Source of the DNA: JAGNXB01 sp942490895
GTDB lineage: Bacteria; Bacteroidota; Bacteroidia; Chitinophagales; Saprospiraceae
NCBI GenBank assembly: GCA_942490895.1
Contig: CALNZC010000029.1
Span: forward strand, 124,001 to 188,000
Direction of reading: 5' to 3'
DNA: 64,000 bases
Shown here: piece by piece, positions 46,338 through 55,491 of the stretch
How positions within the stretch are numbered: position 1 is the first letter of the stretch
How the letters are laid out: each line of letters opens with the position of its first letter
Translations under genes and position numbers: made by a program
Notes under the pieces: model-generated
The model's database searches: none
What the model was told of the DNA's origin: nothing
Seen by the model: only the letters and a program-made list of their open reading frames with translations

Positions 46338-47693
46338 ATGCTCTACCGCATCCTCAACTGGCTGTTCATCTTCGCCGTCAAAGGGTATTTCCGCTCCATT
46401 TCAATCCGTGGTTTGGACCAGATTCCATCCAAAGGGCCCCTATTGCTGGCTGCCAACCACACCAGTGCATTTATGGATCCCATTGTATTGGGAGTGCATA
46501 TCCGGCGGACCCTCCATTTTCTTTCCCGGGGCAGTGCGTTTAAAAACAGGTTTATCGCTGCACTCCTTGGAAAATTACATATGATCCCGGTGTTTCGGCC
46601 GGAATTCGAACCGGAAGATGTGGGGCGCAACGAAGCAACATTTGCCCGGTGTTATGACCATCTGTCTGCCGGAAAGGTGATCCTGATTTTTCCGGAAGGC
46701 GTCAGTAAAACAGAACGACGTTTGAGACCGCTGAAAACCGGCATTGCCCGTATCGGACTCGGCGCAGAGAAGAGACATGATTTTCTACTGGGCGTCACCA
46801 TTGTCCCCATTGGCATCAACTACAGCAACCCTCATCAATTCCAAAGCGATGTCTTTGTCAATGTGGGCAAACCTATCATTCTCCAGGACTTTAAAGAGTC
46901 GTATTTTCAGGATGAAAAAACAACCGTCCGAGAGGTGATGCATCAACTCCAATCTGAGTTGGAAAAGCGGACAGTGATCATCGAAGATGAACGGTTGGAG
47001 CAATTGGTCGGTCTCATCGAAAAGCTTTACCGTTCCGAATTGCGTGATGATGATCTGCCTGCAGATAAATTGCGGCAGGATTTCTATTTATCTAAAGATA
47101 TCGTTGCAGCGGTTCAATGGCATGATGTAAACCAACCTGATAAAGTCATGGCATTCGATCGTCGAATTCGCTCTTATCTCCACCATGCTGATCGATTGAA
47201 TTTACGGGACACGCAATTGAAAACATCCCATCAGGTAGCGACGATCTTCCGAGATATCTTCCGGCTCATTTTGGGTTTCCCTCTCTTCATCACCGGATGG
47301 ATGGTCAATGTCATTCCATTTAAACTAGCCGAATGGGTCTCTCGAAAAATTCGCGTTCGGGAGGACTTTGTCGGCTCCATTCGACTGGCTGCCGGAATGT
47401 TTATTTTTCTCTTCATTTATCTTTTAGAGGCCGGAGTCATTACTTGGTGGACCTCCTGGCCAATTGGACTGGCTTCCCTTCTACTATTTTACCCCTGTGG
47501 GGTTTACACGCTCTATTATCTTAAAGCAGCCTGGCAGATCCGGTATTCCCTAGACTACTTGTTTATCTGGCGAAAAAGGAAACACCTGATCGAGCGATTA
47601 AGAGGGATACGAAGCGACCTGATCCATGCGTTGGAAGATGGGAGAAGACAATATGAGGAAATGAAAAAGGACAATTCCCCTACGCATTCCTGA
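46338..47693 (+). CDS. PlsC-like glycerolipid acyltransferase with C-terminal membrane domain
   Basis: The 451-residue protein has the acyltransferase motifs ANHTSAFMDPIV (catalytic His and Asp), IPVFRPE, FPEGVSKTERRLRPLKTG and VTIVPIGINYS. In NHTSAFMD the spacing between His and Asp is one residue longer than the textbook NHx4D; EGVS replaces EGTR. Residues ~300-410 carry three or four hydrophobic helices (FRLILGFPLFITGWMVNVIP; SLLLFYPCGVYTLYYL). It probably acylates lysophosphatidate or a similar lipid in membrane phospholipid synthesis. The long helical insert at ~210-290 is shared with many Bacteroidota homologues. Confidence 0.85.
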   Translation: MLYRILNWLFIFAVKGYFRSISIRGLDQIPSKGPLLLAANHTSAFMDPIVLGVHIRRTLHFLSRGSAFKNRFIAALLGKLHMIPVFRPEFEPEDVGRNEATFARCYDHLSAGKVILIFPEGVSKTERRLRPLKTGIARIGLGAEKRHDFLLGVTIVPIGINYSNPHQFQSDVFVNVGKPIILQDFKESYFQDEKTTVREVMHQLQSELEKRTVIIEDERLEQLVGLIEKLYRSELRDDDLPADKLRQDFYLSKDIVAAVQWHDVNQPDKVMAFDRRIRSYLHHADRLNLRDTQLKTSHQVATIFRDIFRLILGFPLFITGWMVNVIPFKLAEWVSRKIRVREDFVGSIRLAAGMFIFLFIYLLEAGVITWWTSWPIGLASLLLFYPCGVYTLYYLKAAWQIRYSLDYLFIWRKRKHLIERLRGIRSDLIHALEDGRRQYEEMKKDNSPTHS

Positions 47694-47800
47694 ACCAGCA
47701 AGTCCGAACCAAACAGCACTCCACTGCCTATTTGAGTTGATCCCGACTTCCCGGGCAAAAGGAACTTGTAAAAAGGCGTCATACTCCTCCAACTTACCTT

Positions 47801-49051
47801 ATGAATTCATACCTCCATCCTTTTCGAAACATTGGCGCCCTGCTGATCAGCACTATCCCAGCCTTATTTATGGCTTGCCTGCCTGTATCCATCTATGGCC
47901 AACAAGCCCAGATGATGATTTTCAATCTTGAATCTATGGAACTGGATTCTTTCCTCCTGCCCATTCCAGACACCTCGGCTACCCAACAAAACTCCAATTT
48001 CAGCTACGGAGAAGAGGACGCTGAATTTGAATTCCTGGAGCAAGAATATCCCTCTGAAAATCTGATTCCCAACACCCAATTCACCGAAAAAAAACAGGCC
48101 TCTCAAGAATATTCTATTTCGAAATACCCGTTCAGAACAGCTGTAAAACTATTCTCTGTCCAAAATGATTCTTTGTCTAAAAATTGTTCCGGAATGGTGA
48201 TCAGTCAAAAGCACATCCTAAGTGCGGCACATTGTTTTTTCCAAGAAGGCCAAAATGTGCCAAGAGCAGATCAAGATACGTTGAAAGTATGTCCGATTTT
48301 TGACAACGGTATTGTGCATCCAGAAATAGAATGTAGTGCAGTATCAAAGATCTATTCATTTCCTGACTGGGGTATAAATGATTCGGACTTTGCCATCCTC
48401 GAATTGTCAGAGCCACTTGGAAAAAGGACCGGCTGGGTCAGCATCGGATTCAATGACCATGATGAAGAACTGGAACAGAATCTCTACTACAGACTTTCCT
48501 ATCCCAACAGTTCATATCTGAATCCAGGCAGCTATAATGGCGATACACTTTATTATGCTTTTGGAAAAATGGATCTTCCACAACCTCATTTTCTTGGCAT
48601 TCAAAATGCATTTTGTGATTTAGGTGAAAGCGGCAGTCACTTATTGAGCATTTCCAATGAGACCACCTACACCACATATGGCACCTTGACTTACGGGATC
48701 AATTGCCGGCACAATCGAATCACCAGGGAGATCTTTAACGCATTGGCCTTTGTGATCAAGGACGACCTGATCCTGAGTACCCGTGATCATAAGGCACCTT
48801 CTGAACTGACCTTTTTCCCGAACCCCACAACCGGAGTATTCCAACTCAAACATCTGGAATTATCAATTTCCGGAGCATATTCCCTCTTTAATCAGATGGG
48901 CCAATTGGTCCGAAAAGGTACACTGACCGATTTGAATAAAACCATCGATATATCTGGTTTACCAGATGGCCTGTATGTGATGCGAATGTTCACATCCCGG
49001 GAGGTAATAACAGGTACAATTATCAAACATGCAGCCCGCCAGGATCGATGA
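47801..49051 (+). CDS. Secreted trypsin-like protease with T9SS sorting domain
   Basis: The 416-residue product has a signal peptide (ALLISTIPALFMACLPVSIY). After a ~90-residue acidic propeptide-like stretch, a chymotrypsin-fold domain shows H144 (ILSAAHCFF), D196 (INDSDFAILEL) and S277 (GESGSHLLS), a variant of GDSGG. Two Cys pairs are likely disulfides. The T9SS CTD covers the end (FFPNPTTGVFQLKH, LFNQMGQLVRKG, LPDGLYVMRM). It should be a secreted or surface protease of the glutamyl-endopeptidase/trypsin type. GESGS in place of GDSGG makes full activity uncertain. Confidence 0.87.
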   Translation: MNSYLHPFRNIGALLISTIPALFMACLPVSIYGQQAQMMIFNLESMELDSFLLPIPDTSATQQNSNFSYGEEDAEFEFLEQEYPSENLIPNTQFTEKKQASQEYSISKYPFRTAVKLFSVQNDSLSKNCSGMVISQKHILSAAHCFFQEGQNVPRADQDTLKVCPIFDNGIVHPEIECSAVSKIYSFPDWGINDSDFAILELSEPLGKRTGWVSIGFNDHDEELEQNLYYRLSYPNSSYLNPGSYNGDTLYYAFGKMDLPQPHFLGIQNAFCDLGESGSHLLSISNETTYTTYGTLTYGINCRHNRITREIFNALAFVIKDDLILSTRDHKAPSELTFFPNPTTGVFQLKHLELSISGAYSLFNQMGQLVRKGTLTDLNKTIDISGLPDGLYVMRMFTSREVITGTIIKHAARQDR

Positions 49052-49216
49052 AATCAAACGGCGATCGATACACCATAAAAGCATGCATCTAGGATCATAC
49101 TCCTCATTCTTAACAATAATGCAGAAGAATCATTATCTTCAAAACCGACAAGACATTGTCTTGGAATTGCAATCCAATACCCAGGCATCTTCCATAGCCT
49201 ATTCAAACCGAAAACA

Positions 49217-49981
49217 ATGAGGTACACACTGACCACATTACACGCCCTGATCTTATCAGGATTCATCCTGATCAGTCTTTTCCAGGTAGCCTGTTCAAGC
49301 CAGGCTGACTCCTCTACTACAACTTCCACGGAAATGGAAGAAACACTCCCTGACTCGGTCAACCAACCCGGTGTTGGCGAAGCAGAAACATCCATAAATG
49401 AACCTGAAGGTGAGCCAGTTACGCACACCCCTGTTACTCTCGTATCTGGCACATATGACCCGACATTTCTAACGGAGGACAGTCTGAAAATGGAGGCTGT
49501 CTATCAGGATATGCTGGCACCTATTGCCTCCCTGAAAACAAGTGATCCGAAGACCTACTGGTTCATTGTTTCCTGGCTAAACACTGCGTACCGAACTCCA
49601 AACTGGGACAACTATGAAAACTACCCTGCGTGGCGTCTCCAGGCAAAAAAGAAAGGTCTCGACTGTAGTGGCTTTACGCGCGTCATGCAAGACCGGATAT
49701 TTGGCCGGCAGGTCCGTGGTGGATCTCAGGGCATCCTGGATACGCAATGCAAACGGATACCCCGATCAGAATTGAAATATGGTGATCTGGTCTTCTTCCG
49801 GGCCCCCTATTCTAAAACTGACCGTATTGTGCATGTAGGCGTGTACCTGATGGATGGCTTGTTCGTGCATGCCACCTCCACAAAATCTGCAGCAGAGGGA
49901 AAGGGTCTGATGGTCAACTCCCTGGATGAAGAGAACTGGGCAGCTGAATATGTGACCGGAGGCAAGATAACAACGAAGTGA
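49217..49981 (+). CDS. NlpC/P60 cell-wall hydrolase, probable lipoprotein
   Basis: The 254-residue product has a hydrophobic signal ending in LFQVACSS, so Cys26 may be lipidated although the box is not ideal. A Ser/Thr/Glu-rich linker (~30-75) follows. The NlpC/P60 domain at ~110-250 has catalytic C150 (GLDCSGF), H206 (RIVHVGVYL) and H218 (FVHATS). Such enzymes cleave D-Glu-diaminopimelate bonds in peptidoglycan stem peptides. No immediate operon partner is seen. Confidence 0.92.
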   Translation: MRYTLTTLHALILSGFILISLFQVACSSQADSSTTTSTEMEETLPDSVNQPGVGEAETSINEPEGEPVTHTPVTLVSGTYDPTFLTEDSLKMEAVYQDMLAPIASLKTSDPKTYWFIVSWLNTAYRTPNWDNYENYPAWRLQAKKKGLDCSGFTRVMQDRIFGRQVRGGSQGILDTQCKRIPRSELKYGDLVFFRAPYSKTDRIVHVGVYLMDGLFVHATSTKSAAEGKGLMVNSLDEENWAAEYVTGGKITTK

Positions 49982-50081
49982 AAAGCTATGGAAATCACTC
50001 AAAATCCAGTTAATTCTTTCCGTGCATGATCAGCCTGTTATGAATAATGCTAAAAAGAGAGCCTTGATGCTCACATCTCAT

Positions 50082-51212
50082 TCACAACCACTGGTTAACC
50101 TCACCTGACTCGACCAAATTCTGCTGATCCTGCAACGACTGATAGAGAGTGAGGACCTTTGGCAAATTGGCCTCAACCGTAAAATCATATCTGGCCTTCA
50201 ATACATTCTGCTTAATGCGATCCAAATCAGCCCGCTCCAGTTCTTGGTGCATACTATTTGTGGAAGGAATAACGATACCTACCTGATATTCTTCAATCAC
50301 CTTGATCAATGTTTTATGAGGAAGACTGATTACCGGTAGTCCACAAGAAATATATTCAAAAAATTTATTGGGCAGCACTGTATCCAAATGTTGCTTATTA
50401 ACCGAATCATTAAATCCACACCAGCCAAAATCATACTTGACTAATTCGCGATACAGATCCTTTGGCGCCAGCCGATCATAACAATAGATACCCTCAACGT
50501 CTTTTGCCAATTGAATATACGCATCATTTTCTCTAGAGGGATAAATGTGCATCTCATAACCCTGATCACAAATGGACTTGAAGAGGTCTATAAAATAATA
50601 GTGACTGTCGGGATCAGAACTGACAAATCCTTCATATACTATTTTAGCCGGATGAGCCATTAATATACTTATCGGCAGTTCATCTGGTATGTATGTCCCG
50701 GGGAGATAATTGGGATAGACCAATGCATGGGCAGGCAATTGGATTCCATTTTCTTTGGCAATAGAAAATATTTCATCTGCGACCGTTATCACAGCGTCAC
50801 ATTCTTCAATGGCTCGCTTCTCCTCTTCCCGCCAACACGAAGACGCTCTATTAGTTTCAACCCCATCTTCATAACTCGTATGTCGGGCACTCATTAAATC
50901 ATGAATATCATGGACAATCGGAATGGATCCTTTAAACAAGTCAATACAAATATTGGTCAGGGTATCCGGGGCATTATGACAATGAATCAAGTCGACCGGG
51001 TTATTCGCCACAAAGGTTTTCAGATTGGCCTTTACATCACCCTCCAACAAACACCATTCACTGACCATTTCATCTCCATGTCCGTAGAATTCGGTCAATG
51101 TCTTTCCGATATAGGCAAAAAGAAAGACAATATCCGGAGCGATCTGTTTGAATCCGGCTATATACTTTAATGCCCTGATACAAGGTTGTTGTTGAACAAA
51201 GAGTATTCGCAT
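50082..51212 (-). CDS. GT-B-fold glycosyltransferase
   Basis: ATG at 51212 gives MRILFVQQQPCIRALKYIAG, a typical GT4-like N-terminus. Residues 70-110 hold DLIHCHNAPDTL and PIVHDIHDLM; ~275-330 has YGWCGF-like DFGWCGFNDS, VLPNKFFEYISCGLPVISLP and IIEEYQVGIVI, close to the GT4 donor-site motif (E...CG.PV). It transfers an unknown sugar, likely for a surface polysaccharide. It is followed downstream in transcription by nothing on this strand; the hexapeptide acetyltransferase lies just upstream. The segment is visibly AT-richer than its neighbours. Confidence 0.8.
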   Translation of the reverse strand: MRILFVQQQPCIRALKYIAGFKQIAPDIVFLFAYIGKTLTEFYGHGDEMVSEWCLLEGDVKANLKTFVANNPVDLIHCHNAPDTLTNICIDLFKGSIPIVHDIHDLMSARHTSYEDGVETNRASSCWREEEKRAIEECDAVITVADEIFSIAKENGIQLPAHALVYPNYLPGTYIPDELPISILMAHPAKIVYEGFVSSDPDSHYYFIDLFKSICDQGYEMHIYPSRENDAYIQLAKDVEGIYCYDRLAPKDLYRELVKYDFGWCGFNDSVNKQHLDTVLPNKFFEYISCGLPVISLPHKTLIKVIEEYQVGIVIPSTNSMHQELERADLDRIKQNVLKARYDFTVEANLPKVLTLYQSLQDQQNLVESGEVNQWL

Positions 51213-51291
51213 AATCAATTTGCTATTTCGATGCGTCCGTTTAATAGAATACCATTCTCGCAGCGGGAAAAATGAGAAAAGGAATCAAATG

Positions 51292-51753
51292 CTATTCCTT
51301 ATCTTTTCTATTCCTGATCACTTGACATGGATTACCCACCGCAATGGACCAGGATGGGATGTCTTTGTTGACGACACTACCCGCGCCAATCACCACATCA
51401 TCCCCAATTGTCACTCCCGGCAAAATAATGACTCCCATTCCGATGAAACAATCCTTCCCAATGGTTACTGGACGGCTGTCCCACCCTTGCTCCACAATGG
51501 GTAATCCAGGTTCAGTTCCATGATTTGCCGTATGAATCATGACCCCGGGCCCAAGTCCGGTTCGATCACCAATCTTCAGACCACCATACCCATTGATGTA
51601 GCAATTATTATTGAAGGCAACCTGAATGCCGAGCTCAATATTGCTGCTATTCAACCAGGTGATATAATCCATATAATAGGCCCCTTCGCCAACAACTTTT
51701 GCATCTGTCGATCGGAAATAGATGATGCATTTACTCTCATTTGTGATCTTCAT
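51292..51753 (-). CDS. Hexapeptide-repeat sugar O-acetyltransferase (LbH)
   Basis: The 153-residue cytosolic protein has left-handed beta-helix hexapeptides: IGDRTGLGPGVMIHTANHGT, IGKDCFIGMGVIILPGVTIG and DVVIGAGSVVNKDIP. The catalytic His of the NodL/maltose acetyltransferase type fits TANHG. It likely transfers acetyl to a sugar in surface polysaccharide synthesis together with the glycosyltransferase 80 bases downstream on the same strand. ATG at 51753 lies 12 bases after an in-frame stop, so no longer start is possible. The gap 51754-52208 shows no gene, only a possible 20-residue remnant ORF. Confidence 0.88.
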   Translation of the reverse strand: MKITNESKCIIYFRSTDAKVVGEGAYYMDYITWLNSSNIELGIQVAFNNNCYINGYGGLKIGDRTGLGPGVMIHTANHGTEPGLPIVEQGWDSRPVTIGKDCFIGMGVIILPGVTIGDDVVIGAGSVVNKDIPSWSIAVGNPCQVIRNRKDKE

Positions 51754-52208
51754 CAGCTGTCTGTTTTAGGTCAACGATCATCCATTTTACTTTGAAAAAT
51801 AGACTCATTAATGTACGGCAGCAGCCTTTCAAATCGGATATAAAAATGCCCTGTTTGGAATGATAGATATCAGCTCATCCAGTGATCAAAGATTTCCATT
51901 TGCTCACTTTATGTTCAATGAAATCTCTAAACTTCATGGCGATCTATTCAAATAGTCCCTCTATTCATTCCTGGCAATCGCAACCGGAGTATCAAATGTC
52001 TTCATTCTGAAATAGTCATCGATTAACTGCACCTATCCGATGCTGAGGGAAAACATTCACGAAAAAGTGATTCTACAGCTTCAGCGGTAGCGATTTTTGA
52101 AGTCCCTTTTGGGTAATTGAAGCAGAATGGGTATTTTGTCTTGTATTCCAACTTGTTCAGAAAGAATTATACAGTTCCACCTGCCCAGGACAATACCTAC
52201 TTATTCCA

Positions 52209-53015
52209 GTGCATATCGATTACCATATCCCAACCAGACTCCGACAATTAGTCCGGGGTATCTGGGAGCAGCGGTCCACCGGTCATATGCGTTGGCAGAT
52301 ATTGCCCAGTGGTTGCCTGGAATTAATTTTCAATCTGGGGGAAAAAATGGACCATATCCAGGGCCAGAAAGTAAATGACAGCTTCAACCCCACCGAGAAT
52401 TTTTGCTTTTTATCCGGTTTGCACACCAGGCCCTTGTACATGGAGTTTTCCAATTTCCATGTCATGGGTGTTCAGATGTCCCCTCTGGCGGCCAAAAGTT
52501 TGTTTGGCATTCCTTGTAGTGAATTGAAGGATTGGGCCATTCCGGGCGATCAATTGTTGAGACAAGTCACCGAGATCGAGGACCAGCTGCGCAGTCTCCA
52601 AGACTTCACATCTCGAGCACATTGGCTGGAAGCCTTTATTTGCAGGCGTCTACTGGAAGAACAAAATTTGAAGGAAGCCCTAAAAATCCAACAGGTGGTT
52701 GGACTTGCATGCAAACGAAAACAAAATGGGAAGCCTGTACAACTCGAAGAATTGACCGGATATTCCCGGATGCACACCTTCCGGTTGTTTAAAGACTGGA
52801 TGGGCCTTTCACCTAGTCGGACTCTGGCGCTCCAGCAGTTTACCAGCACGGTGAGTGAGCTACATATCCATGATGGTCATCTGACCCAGATCGGTCTGAA
52901 CCAGGGTTATTTTGATCAGCCACATTTTATCCGCAACTTTAAAGAGCATGCCCAAATGACTCCGGGGCAGTATCGTACACAGATGAGTCCATTTCCCGGA
53001 CAACTGCCGTACTAA
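52209..53015 (+). CDS. AraC-family transcriptional regulator
   Basis: The frame starts with GTG at 52209. The N-terminal ~150 residues (RQLVRGIWEQRSTGHMRWQI, LPSGCLELIFNLG) match the sensor domain common in Bacteroidota AraC proteins (DUF6597-like). Residues ~165-260 hold the two helix-turn-helix motifs (VQLEELTGYSRMHTFRLFKD, LTQIGLNQGYFDQPHFIRNF) and the AraC end motif MTPGQYR. It would bind DNA as an activator. The gene downstream in the same direction, a membrane protein, may be its target. Confidence 0.92.
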   Translation: MHIDYHIPTRLRQLVRGIWEQRSTGHMRWQILPSGCLELIFNLGEKMDHIQGQKVNDSFNPTENFCFLSGLHTRPLYMEFSNFHVMGVQMSPLAAKSLFGIPCSELKDWAIPGDQLLRQVTEIEDQLRSLQDFTSRAHWLEAFICRRLLEEQNLKEALKIQQVVGLACKRKQNGKPVQLEELTGYSRMHTFRLFKDWMGLSPSRTLALQQFTSTVSELHIHDGHLTQIGLNQGYFDQPHFIRNFKEHAQMTPGQYRTQMSPFPGQLPY

Positions 53016-53059
53016 ACAACCATGTTACATCTGTACAATCACAGACAAAAGAAGGCTTC

Positions 53060-53067
53060 TACTTTTG
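53060..53067 (+). promoter_or_regulatory. TACTTTTG -7 box upstream of 53087
   Basis: Exact TAnnTTTG match, ending 19 bases before the ATG. No clear -33 TTG. Confidence 0.4.
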
Positions 53068-53086
53068 GTACTCAACAATTCAAATT

Positions 53087-53749
53087 ATGGAGCACCAAAC
53101 ATTACACCTTCATCGCGCCAGCGGCACTTTCGCCCTGGTTGGCGCCATCACCATGTTGATCGGAGCTGCCTTCTGGGGGTCTACCGGAACTGACCTGTGG
53201 GCTGCCTTGGCAAACGGCACTATGGCGGAGTACCTCTCAGCCGTTTCCGCTGTAAAGACCCAACTGGTCCTCAATACTACATTTTGGAGTTTGGGGGTCA
53301 TCCTCATGGGGTTTGGCATCTCTGGCCTGGCGGAGAGTACCACAAATAAACCCGTTTATGCACGAATGGCCAGCTATAGCGCCCGAACCGGCGTGACCAT
53401 GGGTGTCATCTCCTTTATTACCATGCTTTCCCTGACCCTCCAAATCGCCCCCGACACTTCACCCGAGGCTGTCCGTCTGGCCAATGTAATCGGTTGGATA
53501 GGAACCCGATTGGATGATATTGCCACCATCCTGATCGTTGGTGTCAGCCCTGTTTGTCTCTCTATCGCTGGCCGTGATCAATGGGTTCCCGGATGGTTGA
53601 AGACCTGGGGATTTATTACTGGCCTGGTCGCTCTTATGGCATTCGCGGGATTATTTGTCGCCTCCTTGGCTGATCTCGCTATCCTTCTGGTCCCAGCCGG
53701 TATTGGTTGGATGATCGCCGTTGGGATTACCGCCATGCGTTCAAAATAA
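53087..53749 (+). CDS. Small multi-pass membrane protein of unknown function
   Basis: The 220-residue product has about six transmembrane helices (FALVGAITMLIGAAFWGS; TTFWSLGVILMGFGISGL; GVTMGVISFITMLSLTLQI; DIATILIVGVSPVCLSIAG; GFITGLVALMAFAGLFVASL; LVPAGIGWMIAVGI). No conserved catalytic motif was seen and no family was named. It follows the AraC gene by 71 bases, a common regulator-target arrangement. Its own TACTTTTG box suggests separate transcription. Confidence 0.7.
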   Translation: MEHQTLHLHRASGTFALVGAITMLIGAAFWGSTGTDLWAALANGTMAEYLSAVSAVKTQLVLNTTFWSLGVILMGFGISGLAESTTNKPVYARMASYSARTGVTMGVISFITMLSLTLQIAPDTSPEAVRLANVIGWIGTRLDDIATILIVGVSPVCLSIAGRDQWVPGWLKTWGFITGLVALMAFAGLFVASLADLAILLVPAGIGWMIAVGITAMRSK

Positions 53750-53792
53750 TGAAACACCTGACCTTCTGATCAAGCACAACTGAGCAAGTCCT

Positions 53793-54191
53793 TTATTCGG
53801 TTAGCGCTCGATGCAAGTTCTGACGGGTTCGAATAACACATCCAAACCAGATCCCGACCACCAGACTGGATGCAGCAAGGAGATCAAACCATAACGGACT
53901 GGTAGATACCCCGGAGGTACTCAAATAGACTGCCTCCACCAGGATCCAGATATTGATCAGGATGGCTGGTATCTGATATTGGCCCTTGGTCACCAGGGAC
54001 ATCACGTAGCCCCCCAGAATGGCGCCGACCACGGTACCCGTACCTCCGATCAAAAGGTGATGCCAGGGAGATTCGGGATATTTCAAACCACCAAACAGAG
54101 CATCCTGAAAAATGACCGAAAAGACAACGATGATCAGATAGGCCAGGATGATAGAAACGAGGCCCAGTAGGACAGGTTTGAGGGCATTCAT
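53793..54191 (-). CDS. Small membrane protein of unknown function
   Basis: ATG at 54191 gives 132 residues with four transmembrane helices (VLLGLVSIILAYLIIVVFSV; LLIGGTGTVVGAILGGYVMS; ILINIWILVEAVYLS; LLAASSLVVGIWFGCVI). The G-rich second helix is the only notable motif. No family was recognised. It converges on the membrane protein at 53087. Confidence 0.65.
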   Translation of the reverse strand: MNALKPVLLGLVSIILAYLIIVVFSVIFQDALFGGLKYPESPWHHLLIGGTGTVVGAILGGYVMSLVTKGQYQIPAILINIWILVEAVYLSTSGVSTSPLWFDLLAASSLVVGIWFGCVIRTRQNLHRALTE

Positions 54192-54423
54192 AGTCCCGTA
54201 TTTCGAGTGGGTGTTGGAAGAACACGCTATAATACCCTTTACTGTCTGGGCCATCCACGTCCTTTCTACCAATGACCGGTCAGAGACGATGAATGGTACT
54301 GTTCATCAATTTCTTAATCACAAAAGTCTTGAACTCAAGATCACCTGAAAAATCCATTGTTTATCACTTCACTTATTTGAAGAGATCCAAGATTCGGCAA
54401 GAAAGGGAAGAATGTCACTCTAA

Positions 54424-55110
54424 TTATCCTGGATTGGGGTTTTGTCTTGTTTTCCCTAATCTCATGTGGATACCCGCCTCCAAGCTTAATAATCGAAATC
54501 GCCAGTCATAGCCATATTCATAATCAATATGATAAATAGTCCGGGTGTATTGCACACCAAGGTGAGCCGTCAAACGATTTGACATTCGAATTGATCCTCC
54601 AATGCTACTGACTGATTCAAGCAAAGCCGCTCCTGATGGCATTCTGCCAATAAACTGGTATTCTTGTTGTGGCCCATTCAAGAGAAAGCCCGTCACAATT
54701 CCCGTTTCTCCAAAGATCGAAAACCGCCGTAGGGGAATTTGATATCTGACGGCAATTGGGAGGGTTAAATATCGGATAGGGAGAAAAGCGGATTCACCTG
54801 AAGGGTCGCAAGTCTGACAATAGTAGACTCCCGTGACATCCCTTTTGGAGTAAAGCATTCCCGATCGCAACGACCAATGGCGATCCAGATCGCGCATTAC
54901 AGAAATGCCAAACGTAGAGTTCCATTTGTCTTCAGTGTAGTCAAATCCATCGGGTTCTCGTGGCCCAAACGTACCTAGTGGAAGCTGATTATCCTGTGCA
55001 TAAACCAGCCCAATTTGCCATGGATGACTCACCTCACGAACCTCTTGAGCTGGCAGTAGAGTGACCAGGAATATCAGGGGAGCAAACCAGAGGAGTAGCA
55101 GGTGTTTCAT
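54424..55110 (-). CDS. Outer-membrane beta-barrel-like protein
   Basis: ATG at 55110 directly precedes the signal peptide (LLLWFAPLIFLVTLLPAQE). The 228-residue product alternates amphipathic strands (WQIGLVYAQDNQLPLG; HWSLRSGMLYSKRDVTGVYY; RFSIFGETGIVTGFLLNG; LTAHLGVQYTRTIYHIDYEY; FRLLSLEAGIHMRLG). It fits the PorT-like barrel family, but the end is a polar tail (KTRQNPNPG) rather than an aromatic. Function unknown. Confidence 0.7.
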   Translation of the reverse strand: MKHLLLLWFAPLIFLVTLLPAQEVREVSHPWQIGLVYAQDNQLPLGTFGPREPDGFDYTEDKWNSTFGISVMRDLDRHWSLRSGMLYSKRDVTGVYYCQTCDPSGESAFLPIRYLTLPIAVRYQIPLRRFSIFGETGIVTGFLLNGPQQEYQFIGRMPSGAALLESVSSIGGSIRMSNRLTAHLGVQYTRTIYHIDYEYGYDWRFRLLSLEAGIHMRLGKTRQNPNPG

Positions 55111-55491
55111 AAGCGTGCATATCATACCGAAATGAGTCTTCAGGCATATAAATTTAAGCAATCTAACCCTCCGAAACAATGGATCATCTGAAGGAGACAG
55201 TAAACCTTGTCCAATCAAAGATCAACCCACCCCTCTTAGAATACCCCTCTATCAATTACCCATTGTCCCACAAGGACTCAATAATGATGCTTTCTTCAGC
55301 ATCCTTACTCACTTATAAACTGGAGTTTGAAGCAATCCATACGAACATATCCTTGAACAAATTTGTCGTCCATTGGCCAATGGACATTTCTATGTTGCGA
55401 CTCAATCTTATGAAGAGTACTTTTAGTAGCCCCGACCCCCAATCTAAGGCGAAAGGATACTTCATTCAAGACAGCCCTCAATCTTCATCAA

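Noticed and set aside
51880..51945. 20-codon minus-strand ORF (MKFRDFIEHKVSKWKSLITG)
   Set aside because: It looks somewhat protein-like but is too short; it may be a gene remnant, and there is no further evidence.
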